A stretch of 64,000 bases of DNA from Acidobacteriota bacterium (GTDB lineage Bacteria > Acidobacteriota > Terriglobia > Terriglobales > Acidobacteriaceae). Of the stretch, positions 34,801-41,999 are shown piece by piece. A program made the position numbers and the translations under genes. Below the pieces are notes generated by a model that was given only the letters and a program-made list of their open reading frames with translations, was not told where the DNA came from and did not search any database. How positions within the stretch are numbered: position 1 is the first letter of the stretch; every line of letters begins with the position of its first letter. The DNA is taken from assembly GCA_003225075.1 (NCBI GenBank), contig QIAP01000041.1, forward strand, positions 1 to 64,000. Direction: 5' to 3'.

Positions 34801-35929
34801 ACAAAGGATTGCGGCTCAGGTCGCGTTGCGGTCGCAATTCCGCGACGAGTTTTTCAAAGGGAATCTCGTTCGCGGAGGCGTTATCCGCCGTCGCGCGAAC
34901 TCGGTGTAGCAGTTCTATGAAGCTGGGATCGCCAGACAAATCGTTGCGCTGAACCAGCATGTTCTCGAATAGCCCGATCAGTTCTTGCGCTTCAAGCAGG
35001 TCGCGATTGGGCGTGAGCGTGCCCACCACAATTTCATCTTGACCGCTATAGCGGTACAGAAGCACATTAAAAGCCGCCAGCAGCGTTACGAAAAATGTGA
35101 CGCTCTCGCGACGGCTCAGTTCCCGCAACCCGTGCGCCAGCGAGTTCTCAAATGCAACCCACTGGCTCGAGCCACGAAACGTCTGCACCGGCGGCCGAGC
35201 GTGACCGGTTGGTAATTCGACGCCTGAGGGAGTTGAGGCAAGGTTTTGCCGCCAATAGGAGAGTCGCTGTCTGAAATTCTCCTCGTGGCTGGAGCGGCGT
35301 TGCCAGATCGCATAGTTCGCATATTGCGCCGGGAGTTCGGGAAGGCGCGAATTATCTCCGGCCGTGAAACTCCTATAGACTGTCGTGAGTTCTCGCAGCA
35401 GAATATCCACTGACCAGGAATCGAAAACAATGTGATGTAGGGTCAGCAACAAAACATGATCTTCGCTGGCAATTCGAAGTAGCGAGGCCCGGATCAGGGG
35501 GCCGTGAGTCAGATCGAATGGTCGTTTTGCCTCTTCGCGGACAAAGTCGTGGATGTGGGAGTCGCATCGGTGGGCAGGAACGCTGCCTATATCGCTAAGG
35601 ACGAGACGCATCGGACTCGCCGAGGAAATGACCTGTGTGGGCTGGCCCTCAACAGTGTGAAATTGCGTCCGCAGCACTTCATGCCGCCGGATGATTTCAT
35701 TGAGACTGTGTTCCACTGCTGCGATGTCAAGAGCGCCTTCCAGGCGCAATGCGACTGGGATGTTATGTGCGGCGGTGTTCGGCTCCAATTGTTCCAGAAT
35801 CCAGAGTCGCTCCTGGGCAAAGGAGAGCGGAACGCGCTGGGGCGCGCTGTGCTCCAGTCGCAGAGCCTGCAACCGTATCCCGGTTTTCTGAGTCTCTGAT
35901 GGGTCCATCATCTCCACGACCTTAAACAA
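31862..35929 (-). CDS. Single-module nonribosomal peptide synthetase, C-A-PCP-TE, with Cys-type thioesterase
   Basis: 1355 residues (TTG 35929; ATG 35911 is an alternative with AAGG upstream). Order: condensation domain, about 30-460, with active-site HHIVFDSW (His165, His166, Asp170); adenylation domain, 470-985, with YIYTSGSTGKPKG-like A3 loop, NMYGPTETTIY, YRTGDLAR and NGKVNRR; PCP with LGGHSL (Ser1029); thioesterase from about 1085. My hand alignment of the pocket gives D-I-L-Q-L-G-M-I-Y-K, close to the known glycine code. In the thioesterase the GxSxG motif reads GGMCEG: the nucleophile position is Cys1161 (TGT, 32447-32449), with His1304 as candidate base. The N-terminal C domain has no partner carrier in the operon, so its donor must come from elsewhere. 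It is the first gene of a seven-gene operon. Confidence 0.95.
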   Translation of the reverse strand: MFKVVEMMDPSETQKTGIRLQALRLEHSAPQRVPLSFAQERLWILEQLEPNTAAHNIPVALRLEGALDIAAVEHSLNEIIRRHEVLRTQFHTVEGQPTQVISSASPMRLVLSDIGSVPAHRCDSHIHDFVREEAKRPFDLTHGPLIRASLLRIASEDHVLLLTLHHIVFDSWSVDILLRELTTVYRSFTAGDNSRLPELPAQYANYAIWQRRSSHEENFRQRLSYWRQNLASTPSGVELPTGHARPPVQTFRGSSQWVAFENSLAHGLRELSRRESVTFFVTLLAAFNVLLYRYSGQDEIVVGTLTPNRDLLEAQELIGLFENMLVQRNDLSGDPSFIELLHRVRATADNASANEIPFEKLVAELRPQRDLSRNPLFQIMFELRTVPQEDSSVPGLIVSPIEGENGTARFDLTVTMCESEDGLRARFGYNTDLFDESTISRMTEHFQRLLQGVIENPERPISQLPLLTESEKRKILIEWNRTAASYPDVGVQQLIERQAELTPGAVAIVFQNHHLTYRELNARANQLAHYLKKADVGPDVLVGLCAERSLDMVVGVLGVLKAGGAYVPLDPAYPKDRVAYILEDAHAPVLLTQQSLLPNLPKISEALILLDTDWNQISKESTENLPPQSTAHDLAYVIYTSGSTGKPKGVQIEHRAVVNFLTSMRQVPGLLPEDVLLAVTTLSFDIAGLELYLPLTTGARLVVASREECTDGKLLARLMEQCRVTVMQATPATWRLLLDANWKGNSKLKVLCGGEGFPRELAEQLLPRCESLWNMYGPTETTIYSSVHGVLSGESGTVPIGKPIANTQMYILDSRMEPVPVGVAGELYIGGDGLARGYLNRPELTAEKFVVNPFARDTKSKLYRTGDLARYLPEGNISFLGRADFQVKIRGYRIELGEIESLLARHPAVRSCVVAAREDKPGDRRLVAYLVLAPGEKISNDELRAFLKSSLPEYMVPGSFITLDELPLTPNGKVNRRALPAPDALPLDAVNLVPARDSLEQLLVDIWQRVLGIPKIGIRDNFFDLGGHSLLAARLLSEVEKVTSHPIPLSALFRGATIESLAQLIREGPASGPDPILTQIQAGNGNLPFFAVASPGVDTLGYALLARHMGVEQPFYKLQANAPLVGDRPFTKEELQGLAKEYIAAMRAVQPQGPYCFGGMCEGVQIAEQIVLDLEAQGLEVGLFVILDTWVLQNSQVPWLWHIHYYQERLRSLRNMHLVNKLKLWKKALRKNFRSIAQSGMPEVRSDWREFYWPGDGFTAPRFRAPVLLFKKPKQPFYYVNDPKMGWGARSEGGVEIQIVNFLHVEMLREPYVRVMGEKLASRMKQLLESQETSLQAAEISTDDSSTAATSGRTA

Positions 35930-36346
35930 TGGCTGGAACTTGGAGCAGTCTCACAGGCTTTCATCTTTGTCCCAAGCTGAAATTCTTGGATGCAAAATGT
36001 CTTCACTCGTCCCGCAGGACTCATAAACTTCGACGCGTACTATTCCCAGTTAACAACATTTGTGAGTGAGCTTGTTCATTCCTGAAGTAAAAACCTGCAC
36101 TTGCTCTGCCAAGATGATATCTGCTGGTGTTGGCGGAATCCATCAATTAAGCATTGAAACACTTTGTTTTCAGAGGTTTAGATGGAGAACCAGCGAATCC
36201 TGCAAGGCCGGATTGAGCTCAAGTGCAAAGCTTTGCAGTTTCCGGGAAGCTCTAAAGCCGAAGACTGCTTTCGGGCTGAGGAATTGCTTTATAGAATTGG
36301 TAATCCCGGATAGCATCTAACTTACGGTCTAGGTCTGGGTCCATTT
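35930..36346. other. Divergent intergenic region upstream of the NRPS operon
   Basis: Must contain the promoter of the NRPS operon (minus strand) and perhaps that of the small secreted-protein gene at 36347 (plus). I found no clear sigma-54 site, operator or RNA gene. The sequence is richer in A/T than its flanks. Confidence 0.5.
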
Positions 36347-36814
36347 ATGATTCATTTATCCACTCCTGAAAGACGCACCAAATCATTCAAGCTAAAGCGG
36401 GTCGTAATCGCAACTGTTACCGTGCTCTTCTTGGCGGTCTCGGGCGTCTCGCAAACCCGTCACTATTCGGATTCCAGGACTCGTTACTCGCAATCGAAGT
36501 CCGTCAAGAGTTCGATGCGGAAGGCGAGCGGAGTCCCGCATCCGACGGCTGACGTCATAGTTCGCAAAGCGAACCCGAAATCAGGCGGAGAACAACAATT
36601 AAACAATTTGGCACGCCAGACCGCGCGCATCGAGAGTTCACGGCGGAGCAAAAAAGCAAGCGGCCTTTCTCAGCAGGCGGCAAAGGGACAAAACCCAGAA
36701 GTTAATTTCCAGTTCCAGCCACCGAAAGGTGGCCTCAAAAACTCTAATGCGGGACGCGAGACCAAGGTCCGTCACTCCGCGATCAATCGGAGGGTAAACG
36801 GTTCGTCTCGCTGA
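36347..36814 (+). CDS. Small secreted basic protein of unknown function
   Basis: 155 residues. After a basic N-terminus comes one hydrophobic stretch (VVIATVTVLFLAVSGVSQ) that looks like a signal peptide with cleavage near SQ-TRH. The rest is polar, rich in Ser, Arg, Lys, Gln and Asn, and probably disordered. No domain or motif is recognised. It is divergent from the NRPS operon and converges on a glycosyltransferase gene ten bases further on, so it does not belong to either operon. Confidence 0.6.
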   Translation: MIHLSTPERRTKSFKLKRVVIATVTVLFLAVSGVSQTRHYSDSRTRYSQSKSVKSSMRKASGVPHPTADVIVRKANPKSGGEQQLNNLARQTARIESSRRSKKASGLSQQAAKGQNPEVNFQFQPPKGGLKNSNAGRETKVRHSAINRRVNGSSR

Positions 36815-36823
36815 ACCGCGCGA

Positions 36824-37594
36824 CTACTCTCCCCCGATACTGCGCTCCTTCGTCTTCAGCCCTTGAACATTTTCGTCCGCGCTAGAAGTAGGTGCCTTCA
36901 CTAGGCGTTCCTTCATCGAATACTTGAACAGGCACCACAGCGCGTGGAATCCATCTCTCCATCCGATTTTCTTTCCTTCCTCGTAAGTGCGGCCCCAGTA
37001 GCTGATGCCAACCTCGTAAATTCTGAGGCGGCGTTTGGCAATTTTCACCGTGATTTCCGGTTCGAAGCCAAAACGATCCTCCTCGATAGGGATGGATTGA
37101 ATTACCTCGCGGCGGAATACCTTGTAGCAGGTTTCCATATCGGTGAGATTAATGTTGGTCAAACAATTGGAGAGCAGGGTGAGCAACCAGTTACCCACTG
37201 AATGCCAAAAGTACAGGACCCGATGGGGACGTCCACCCAGAAAGCGGGAGCCGTACACCACATCCGCTTTGCCCTGGATCAGCGGGTCAATGAGAACGGG
37301 ATATTCAATGGGATCGTATTCCAGATCAGCGTCTTGAATGATGACATAGTCACCGGTTGCCTCTTGAATTCCGCGGCGAAGGGCGGCGCCCTTACCAAGA
37401 TTCTTCGGTTGCAGCAACGCTCGAATTTGGGGATGCCGATTCTGCAATTCGGCCAAAATCTCGCGCGAACCATCGCGCGAAAAGTCATCGACGCAAATTA
37501 CTTCGATTTCAAGGGGAACTGAAAGTACCTTGTCTACCAGGCACCGCAAGGTGGCGCGCTCGTTGTAAACCGGAATCACGACAGAGAGTTTCAT
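36824..37594 (-). CDS. GT2 glycosyltransferase, dolichol-phosphate mannose synthase-like
   Basis: 256 residues with a GT-A fold: [12 protein letters not shown] at the N-terminus, [45 protein letters not shown] (the DAD metal motif), YGSRFLGG and [12 protein letters not shown]. There is no C-terminal membrane anchor, as in DPM1-type enzymes acting on polyprenyl phosphate with a GDP- or UDP-sugar at the membrane surface. It stands alone, so its pathway is open; it could supply polyprenyl-linked sugar to the nearby surface-glycan genes. Confidence 0.92.
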   Translation of the reverse strand: MKLSVVIPVYNERATLRCLVDKVLSVPLEIEVICVDDFSRDGSREILAELQNRHPQIRALLQPKNLGKGAALRRGIQEATGDYVIIQDADLEYDPIEYPVLIDPLIQGKADVVYGSRFLGGRPHRVLYFWHSVGNWLLTLLSNCLTNINLTDMETCYKVFRREVIQSIPIEEDRFGFEPEITVKIAKRRLRIYEVGISYWGRTYEEGKKIGWRDGFHALWCLFKYSMKERLVKAPTSSADENVQGLKTKERSIGGE

Positions 37595-38119
37595 TGCGAT
37601 GAATCAGAGTTTACTTGTACCCATTTAAAATAGCGCCCGTCGTATGACGGTGGTTTGTCGCAAGCAGTTCCAAGGTTTTATTACGACAATGGCGAGCCAA
37701 CTCCAGCGAGTCCTCCACGTCTCAATATAGTTGTGCTTTATAGTTGCGCTTCGGAATCAAAACGATTCGCATTTCGCAAGATGTAATTAGTTCCATTTCT
37801 GCCCGCATTATCGGAAATTTTGTCCTAATGTATTCACCCTAACCAGTGACTAATCGCGTTCAAAATCAATAGAGTTCTACCGCCCTCGATCAGGGTTCCT
37901 CGGAGCCACATCTGCGGTTGCGTTCTCATTCTTGAGAAAGTGCTGTCAATTAAAGAGCACCGGAAGTCGAGTTGGCAACACGGATGCTACCATTTTTGGA
38001 AGAAGCCGTATTCAACATTTAATTAAAAGTTGAACCATCCGGTCGAAACCGGCGATGGATTCGACAACTCTGTGATTACACAACCGCATGGCGAGCGGGA
38101 GAAAATCAGGGGAGGAGTG
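37595..38119. other. Long intergenic region upstream of the first mini-HTH pair
   Basis: About 525 A/T-rich bases between divergent genes, without a credible gene. Two perfect small dyads are visible: GAATC-N5-GATTC at 37754-37768 and CCGGT-N4-ACCGG at 38039-38052. Both are candidate operators; neither matches a site I can name. Confidence 0.45.
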
Positions 38120-38644
38120 ATGGGCGATATAGCAGTAGGATTGGGATTAGGGAGCCGCGAACAGCAGATTGTTGAACTATTACTTCAAGGCTGTGACAAC
38201 GAGGAAATCGCAAGACAGCTGAACATGGCCCGCCGCACTGTAAAAGCTTACTTCAACCGGCTATTCCTGCGATTCGGTATTACCACTGGAATCAAGCGAG
38301 TCAAGCTCGCAACTCTTTTGTATCGGAGGCAGTTATGTCTGGAGAAGAACGTCAGGGAGCTCTCACCCCCAATGAACGAGAACAGCAAGTCATCGCACTC
38401 GTTGCTCAGGGACTCAAAAATCGGGAGGTCGCAGATGCCATCGGAACCACCGAGCACGTCGTCAAGAACTATCTTCGTGGCATCTACGACAAACTCGGTC
38501 TCTGGAACCGCGTCGAACTCGCCCTCTGGTACGAAGCGCGCAAGAATGAACAGACGTTCCGCGCGTAATGTAGTGAGGGTATGGGAAAGCCGGATGATGG
38601 GATTGGGGAGGATGATGCTTCCCCAGCGATCGAACGCCAAGTGA
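38120..38644 (+). CDS. Stand-alone LuxR-type HTH protein, pair A first gene
   Basis: Start ATG 38120 behind GGGGAGGAG. Residues 10-72 form a GerE/LuxR-type DNA-binding domain (SREQQIVELLLQGCDNEEIARQLNMARRTVKAYFNRL, shown here in two parts: SREQQIVELLLQG and EEIARQLNMARRTVKAYF). No receiver or sensor domain precedes it. The close counterpart at 48424 stops soon after the HTH, but this frame runs on for about 100 low-complexity residues right through the next gene, which is read in another frame. The extension is therefore doubtful as functional protein. It is probably a small DNA-binding regulator acting with the gene at 38335. Confidence 0.75.
   Translation: MGDIAVGLGLGSREQQIVELLLQGCDNEEIARQLNMARRTVKAYFNRLFLRFGITTGIKRVKLATLLYRRQLCLEKNVRELSPPMNENSKSSHSLLRDSKIGRSQMPSEPPSTSSRTIFVASTTNSVSGTASNSPSGTKRARMNRRSARNVVRVWESRMMGLGRMMLPQRSNAK
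38335..38568 (+). CDS. Stand-alone LuxR-type HTH protein, pair A second gene
   Basis: 77 residues, ATG 38335 with GGAGG five bases upstream, a better ribosome site than most genes here. The whole protein is a GerE domain (LTPNEREQQVIALVAQGL, NREVADAIGTTEHVVKNYL, YDKLGLWNRVELAL). It lies wholly inside the longer frame of the first gene, in a different frame. It matches the second gene of pair B (48645) more closely than it matches its own neighbour, so the pair was duplicated as a unit. Predicted to bind DNA as homo- or heterodimer. Confidence 0.85.
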   Translation: MSGEERQGALTPNEREQQVIALVAQGLKNREVADAIGTTEHVVKNYLRGIYDKLGLWNRVELALWYEARKNEQTFRA

Positions 38645-38742
38645 ACAGCTTAATCCCGCCGATGCCACCGAAAATCTGATCGCCGAATGACGGGCGGGGA
38701 AGATCCGATTCGCCCGAAAATTCGCTGGTCATTTACAACCGG

Positions 38743-39975
38743 TCATTTACAACCTGAAGCCTGTAATTCTCTCAATCTGTTAGCGGCGGCAGTAGACCCT
38801 TTCTTAGCGGCTGCGACTAGCAGTACTTCGGCCTGATCGCAGCTCTTCGGAATTCCATCTCCCCGCTCGTATAGATCTGCGAGCAACAATATTGCGGCCT
38901 TGTTCTGCTTGCCAATCGCTTTCCACAGCAACTTCGCGGCTTGGGCCGTGTCCCTGGAGCCACCCTCGGCGTTGAGGTATTTTTCCGCGGCGGCCAAATC
39001 CGCTGCCCCGCTCTCGGAAGGAATTACGTTCCAGACAGGCGCGCTACGAAGGTCTCGTGGGAAAGCCGCCTTGCCCGTCGCCGCGACACCCTCGTCCGGA
39101 GATGCGCCTCTAGTTGGCTGTTGTGGGGGATTCGCTTCGGCGGCAGAATGCTGGGCTTTCTGGTGCGCTTCAGGACTAAGCTGTTGCCCTTCTGCTTTTT
39201 TATTCACTTGTCCCGAAGGTGCACTTTCCGCCGGCCGCTGGGGTGTGGGGACTGCGCCGGCCGACGATTCAGAAATAGAATGCGATGGGGAACCGGTAGG
39301 TGATTGGCTCCGCCACTGCACGTAGAGGAATGCTACTAACAACAACACCAAAACAGTGGCAGCGAGTTTGCCAAAAACTCGAGGCTTTTGCGTGTCCGCC
39401 GCAAGATTTACAAGACTTCTCTCCCGCAGCCACTGCACATCGGGTTGATCCACCTTTGCCGGCGACTCCGCCAGCAGTTCAGAACCCGGAAAATCGTGGT
39501 TCAGAGTACCCCGTCCTCCATTGGTCGGCGCCGCAGGGGCCGACACCGCCTTTGCGATGTGACCTTGAAGAGAACAACCGCATCTCCCACAAAACCACTG
39601 GCCGGGAAGATAATTATGATGACAGTCCGGGCAGACCAGTGGTGCAACGCGCGTCGCTGTAGACTCAGGCGCCTCAGTAATTTTCAGCTGCGGTGATTCC
39701 GCTATAGGTTGATTGCTTTCCTGCTGATCCCGCTCTTCAGGACTATCCTCGGACACTCCCTCTAGTTCCCGAAGCAGTTCCACGACGGCTTGTTCCCGTT
39801 TTTCCGGAGGGGTCGTAAAGTACACTTGGGCCCATCTTCCTAAATTGCGTCCCAGAGTCGGATTCATCATGGGATTAAGCTGGGGATTGGGCAGCTTACC
39901 CTTTGACTCCGCGTCTTTGTCCGATGAGTACCGCAAACTTGTCTCTCCGGGTTGAGCTCCTAAGGATAATTCCAC
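38743..39975 (-). CDS. Zinc-ribbon membrane protein with C-terminal Sel1-like repeats
   Basis: 410 residues. After a region beginning NPTLGRNLGRWAQVYFTTPPEKREQAV, there is a zinc ribbon CPDCHHNYLPGQWFCGRCG (about 115-135), a single membrane helix LAATVLVLLLVAFLYVQW (about 205-222), a long Pro/Ser/Gln-rich linker and a C-terminal Sel1/TPR-like part (AAEKYLNAEGG--AQAAKLLWKAIG, AAILLLADLYERGDGIPKSCDQAEVLL). Topology would place the ribbon in the cytosol and the repeats outside. The precise start is uncertain; MNPTLGRNLGRW is an alternative. Function is unknown; ribbon plus membrane helix suggests a sensory or scaffolding role. The next gene upstream also carries a ribbon and one helix. Confidence 0.75.
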   Translation of the reverse strand: MELSLGAQPGETSLRYSSDKDAESKGKLPNPQLNPMMNPTLGRNLGRWAQVYFTTPPEKREQAVVELLRELEGVSEDSPEERDQQESNQPIAESPQLKITEAPESTATRVAPLVCPDCHHNYLPGQWFCGRCGCSLQGHIAKAVSAPAAPTNGGRGTLNHDFPGSELLAESPAKVDQPDVQWLRERSLVNLAADTQKPRVFGKLAATVLVLLLVAFLYVQWRSQSPTGSPSHSISESSAGAVPTPQRPAESAPSGQVNKKAEGQQLSPEAHQKAQHSAAEANPPQQPTRGASPDEGVAATGKAAFPRDLRSAPVWNVIPSESGAADLAAAEKYLNAEGGSRDTAQAAKLLWKAIGKQNKAAILLLADLYERGDGIPKSCDQAEVLLVAAAKKGSTAAANRLRELQASGCK

Positions 39976-40052
39976 TCCGACGAGATCAAGTTGTCAATTC
40001 AGCTAGGCCCTGATCGATGGAGGAGGCGCACAACTATTTGTTCTGAAAGTGG

Positions 40053-41672
40053 TTAGTCGCAGGCCTTGCGATAGGCGGGCTCGAATTGATCCAATTGTGC
40101 GTCCCGCTGGCTTGTGAACTTGCCCTTGGGAGTATTGCCGTACAAATCTGCGCCAGGACAGTAGTAGAGCGCGGTGTGCAAGTCCACCCAGACCTTGGTC
40201 TCGGGATTTCCATTGTAGACAGGAGCGGGAGGCGGCTCCGCAATGCCTAGAGCGACCAGCAGCCGGTCGGTCAGACTCAGCTTCGGCTCCTCCACTTGCT
40301 TTCGCCTTGGCCTGGCCCGGCCTGTCGCAGAATTATCTCTCGAAGAGGCCGTCACAGTAGCGCCACTGCCGGAATTCGACCAGACGCCCCAACCGACTGC
40401 GGCGACGACCAGGATTATTGCGATTGCCAGGTAAACGTCGGCGCGTCTCATTTTCCAGAATCGGGCGAACGCGGCATTCGACCGCACGCCATTCAGCGAC
40501 TCCAACCAGGCTTTGGCTCGAGCTGCGGAAACCCATGGATATAGTTGCTGCGCTGAAGTTTTCCCTTGTGCTGCATTTGCTTGAGCAGGTGGGAGCGATT
40601 TTGATGCCTGCTCGATATTTTCCCGAGAATTGTTGTCGCCGTCTGCGCTGGTCAATTCCTGCTGAAGATGATCCGACTTTAGATTTGCCAACGGCAGCCC
40701 GGAGACGAAGTCAGGCTCTCTTTCGCGAACCTGGTTGACCGGCAGTTTGTTGGCCTCACTCATGCGCCACATCGAGGCCCATTTACTCTGGAGATCTCCG
40801 CTGCCGGGCTGGGTTTTCTCAGTGCCGCACATGCCACAGAAGATTTCGTCCGCCCTAATCGGATTACTACACTCGGGACAGAGTGCGCTCTCTCGGCTGG
40901 TGACCGACTCTATGCCATTCGCCAAGGGCTCTAATTCTAGTTTGAGCTTTTGCGAGTTCCCGGTCGTTGTCGCGTGTTCGGCGGCAAATATCTGCTGCAA
41001 TTCCAGTTCTGCTGTCCGCGCCAAACCTTCGGTAACCAATCCAGCCATCAGTTGGCAGGTGCGAACATCGTGGTCTTGATAGCCGTTGGCATTTGCGAAA
41101 TGCAATTCCAAACAACCCATTATCTTGCCGTCATAGAAAACAGGAACGGCAATAATCGCGTTGATACCTTGCCGCCTGCAAGTTTCGGGATCAAGACGAA
41201 CATCGTTCCGCACGTCAGGACATTGCAAAATCGTCCCCGTGCTTACACAGTCGGCGGGTAAACAGGACGCAGCCTTGACACGACTGCCGGCCAGTCGCAC
41301 GGCGCTTCCGGAGGCGGCCCAGTACAGCAAGTCTTCCTGTTCGAGTAAGCCGACAGCGCTGCCATCGGCGTGCGCGATTTGTTTTGCCCGAGTTGCGATC
41401 AGCCCTATGGCAGCGTGCAGATTCAGATGACGCATCTGGATCTGGTGCTGACATTCCACGATTTCGCCCAGGATGCGGGTGTAATCCACGTCGATTTCGC
41501 TGGGTGCGTGGCTCTCCGTCGGACTAACTTCTGTGCCTTGCGACGTCAGCGTGGGTTCGGTAATTCGCGACTGCTCGTTGTGCTGTTGAAGCACATACGC
41601 CGCCGCTAGCAGTTTCTGGAATGAGACTTCGTCCAGTACCGGACGTCCATTATTAGTTGTGAAGGTTGCCAT
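40053..41672 (-). CDS. GAF-domain, zinc-ribbon, single-helix membrane protein
   Basis: About 539 residues from ATG 41672 (TTG 41744 is possible). The N-terminus FQKLLAAAYVLQQHN is followed by a GAF domain at roughly 80-245 (AAIGLIATRAKQIAHADGSAVGLLE, INAIIAVPVFYDGKIMGCLEL), a zinc ribbon CPECSNPIRADEIFCGMCG, one membrane helix VYLAIAIILVVAAVGWGVW, and a C-terminal segment VWVDLHTALYYCPGADLYG with a second Cys at the end. That last motif recurs in acidobacterial proteins but I know no name for it. It may be a redox- or ligand-responsive membrane sensor; there is no kinase or output domain. Confidence 0.78.
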   Translation of the reverse strand: MATFTTNNGRPVLDEVSFQKLLAAAYVLQQHNEQSRITEPTLTSQGTEVSPTESHAPSEIDVDYTRILGEIVECQHQIQMRHLNLHAAIGLIATRAKQIAHADGSAVGLLEQEDLLYWAASGSAVRLAGSRVKAASCLPADCVSTGTILQCPDVRNDVRLDPETCRRQGINAIIAVPVFYDGKIMGCLELHFANANGYQDHDVRTCQLMAGLVTEGLARTAELELQQIFAAEHATTTGNSQKLKLELEPLANGIESVTSRESALCPECSNPIRADEIFCGMCGTEKTQPGSGDLQSKWASMWRMSEANKLPVNQVREREPDFVSGLPLANLKSDHLQQELTSADGDNNSRENIEQASKSLPPAQANAAQGKTSAQQLYPWVSAARAKAWLESLNGVRSNAAFARFWKMRRADVYLAIAIILVVAAVGWGVWSNSGSGATVTASSRDNSATGRARPRRKQVEEPKLSLTDRLLVALGIAEPPPAPVYNGNPETKVWVDLHTALYYCPGADLYGNTPKGKFTSQRDAQLDQFEPAYRKACD

Positions 41673-41999
41673 CAGCATCAACTGGGCGGAATCCGCACCG
41701 GCGCCCAGCTCGGGTGCACTATTGTAGTGCAATTCGTTACCCAAAGGGACTCAGAAAGGGCCGTGGCGGGTTCATTCTAACAGGTAACAGCGGGGCCCTA
41801 AGGTACCTATCGGCATGGCGCACTTTCGTGCAAGTTATTCGCACGTCAAAGTTTATCAAGGACACCCCAGTGCGACGCCCACGATTGTACCGGGCAGGGG
41901 CGCGTGGCCAGGTTCCTTTTCGTGTTCCACCGACTAAAAAGTCGAGATTGAGTGCAAGATTATGCACTTTTTGGGGGACAGCAAAGCTTTTCGTTACTT
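41673..41999. other. Intergenic region with a terminator-like hairpin
   Basis: Lies between the RND operon end and the GAF-protein start. AGTGCA-N6-TGCACT at 41951-41968 is followed by TTTT on the plus strand, and ACT-AAAAA-AGT type dyad lies just before it; both could end transcription, but the T-run is short and on the strand opposite to the RND operon. A minus-strand open frame of 88 codons here has no family features. Confidence 0.4.

Noticed and set aside
31862-35929. Polyketide or multi-module NRPS cluster
   Set aside because: Only one C-A-PCP-TE module exists and there is no ketosynthase or second module in the window.
36066-36320. 84-codon open frame in the NRPS upstream region
   Set aside because: No ribosome site, no family features, high Ser/Cys/Arg content; more likely promoter DNA.
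38120-38568. Toxin-antitoxin module
   Set aside because: Small overlapping genes suggested this, but both encode GerE-type HTH domains; no toxin fold is visible.
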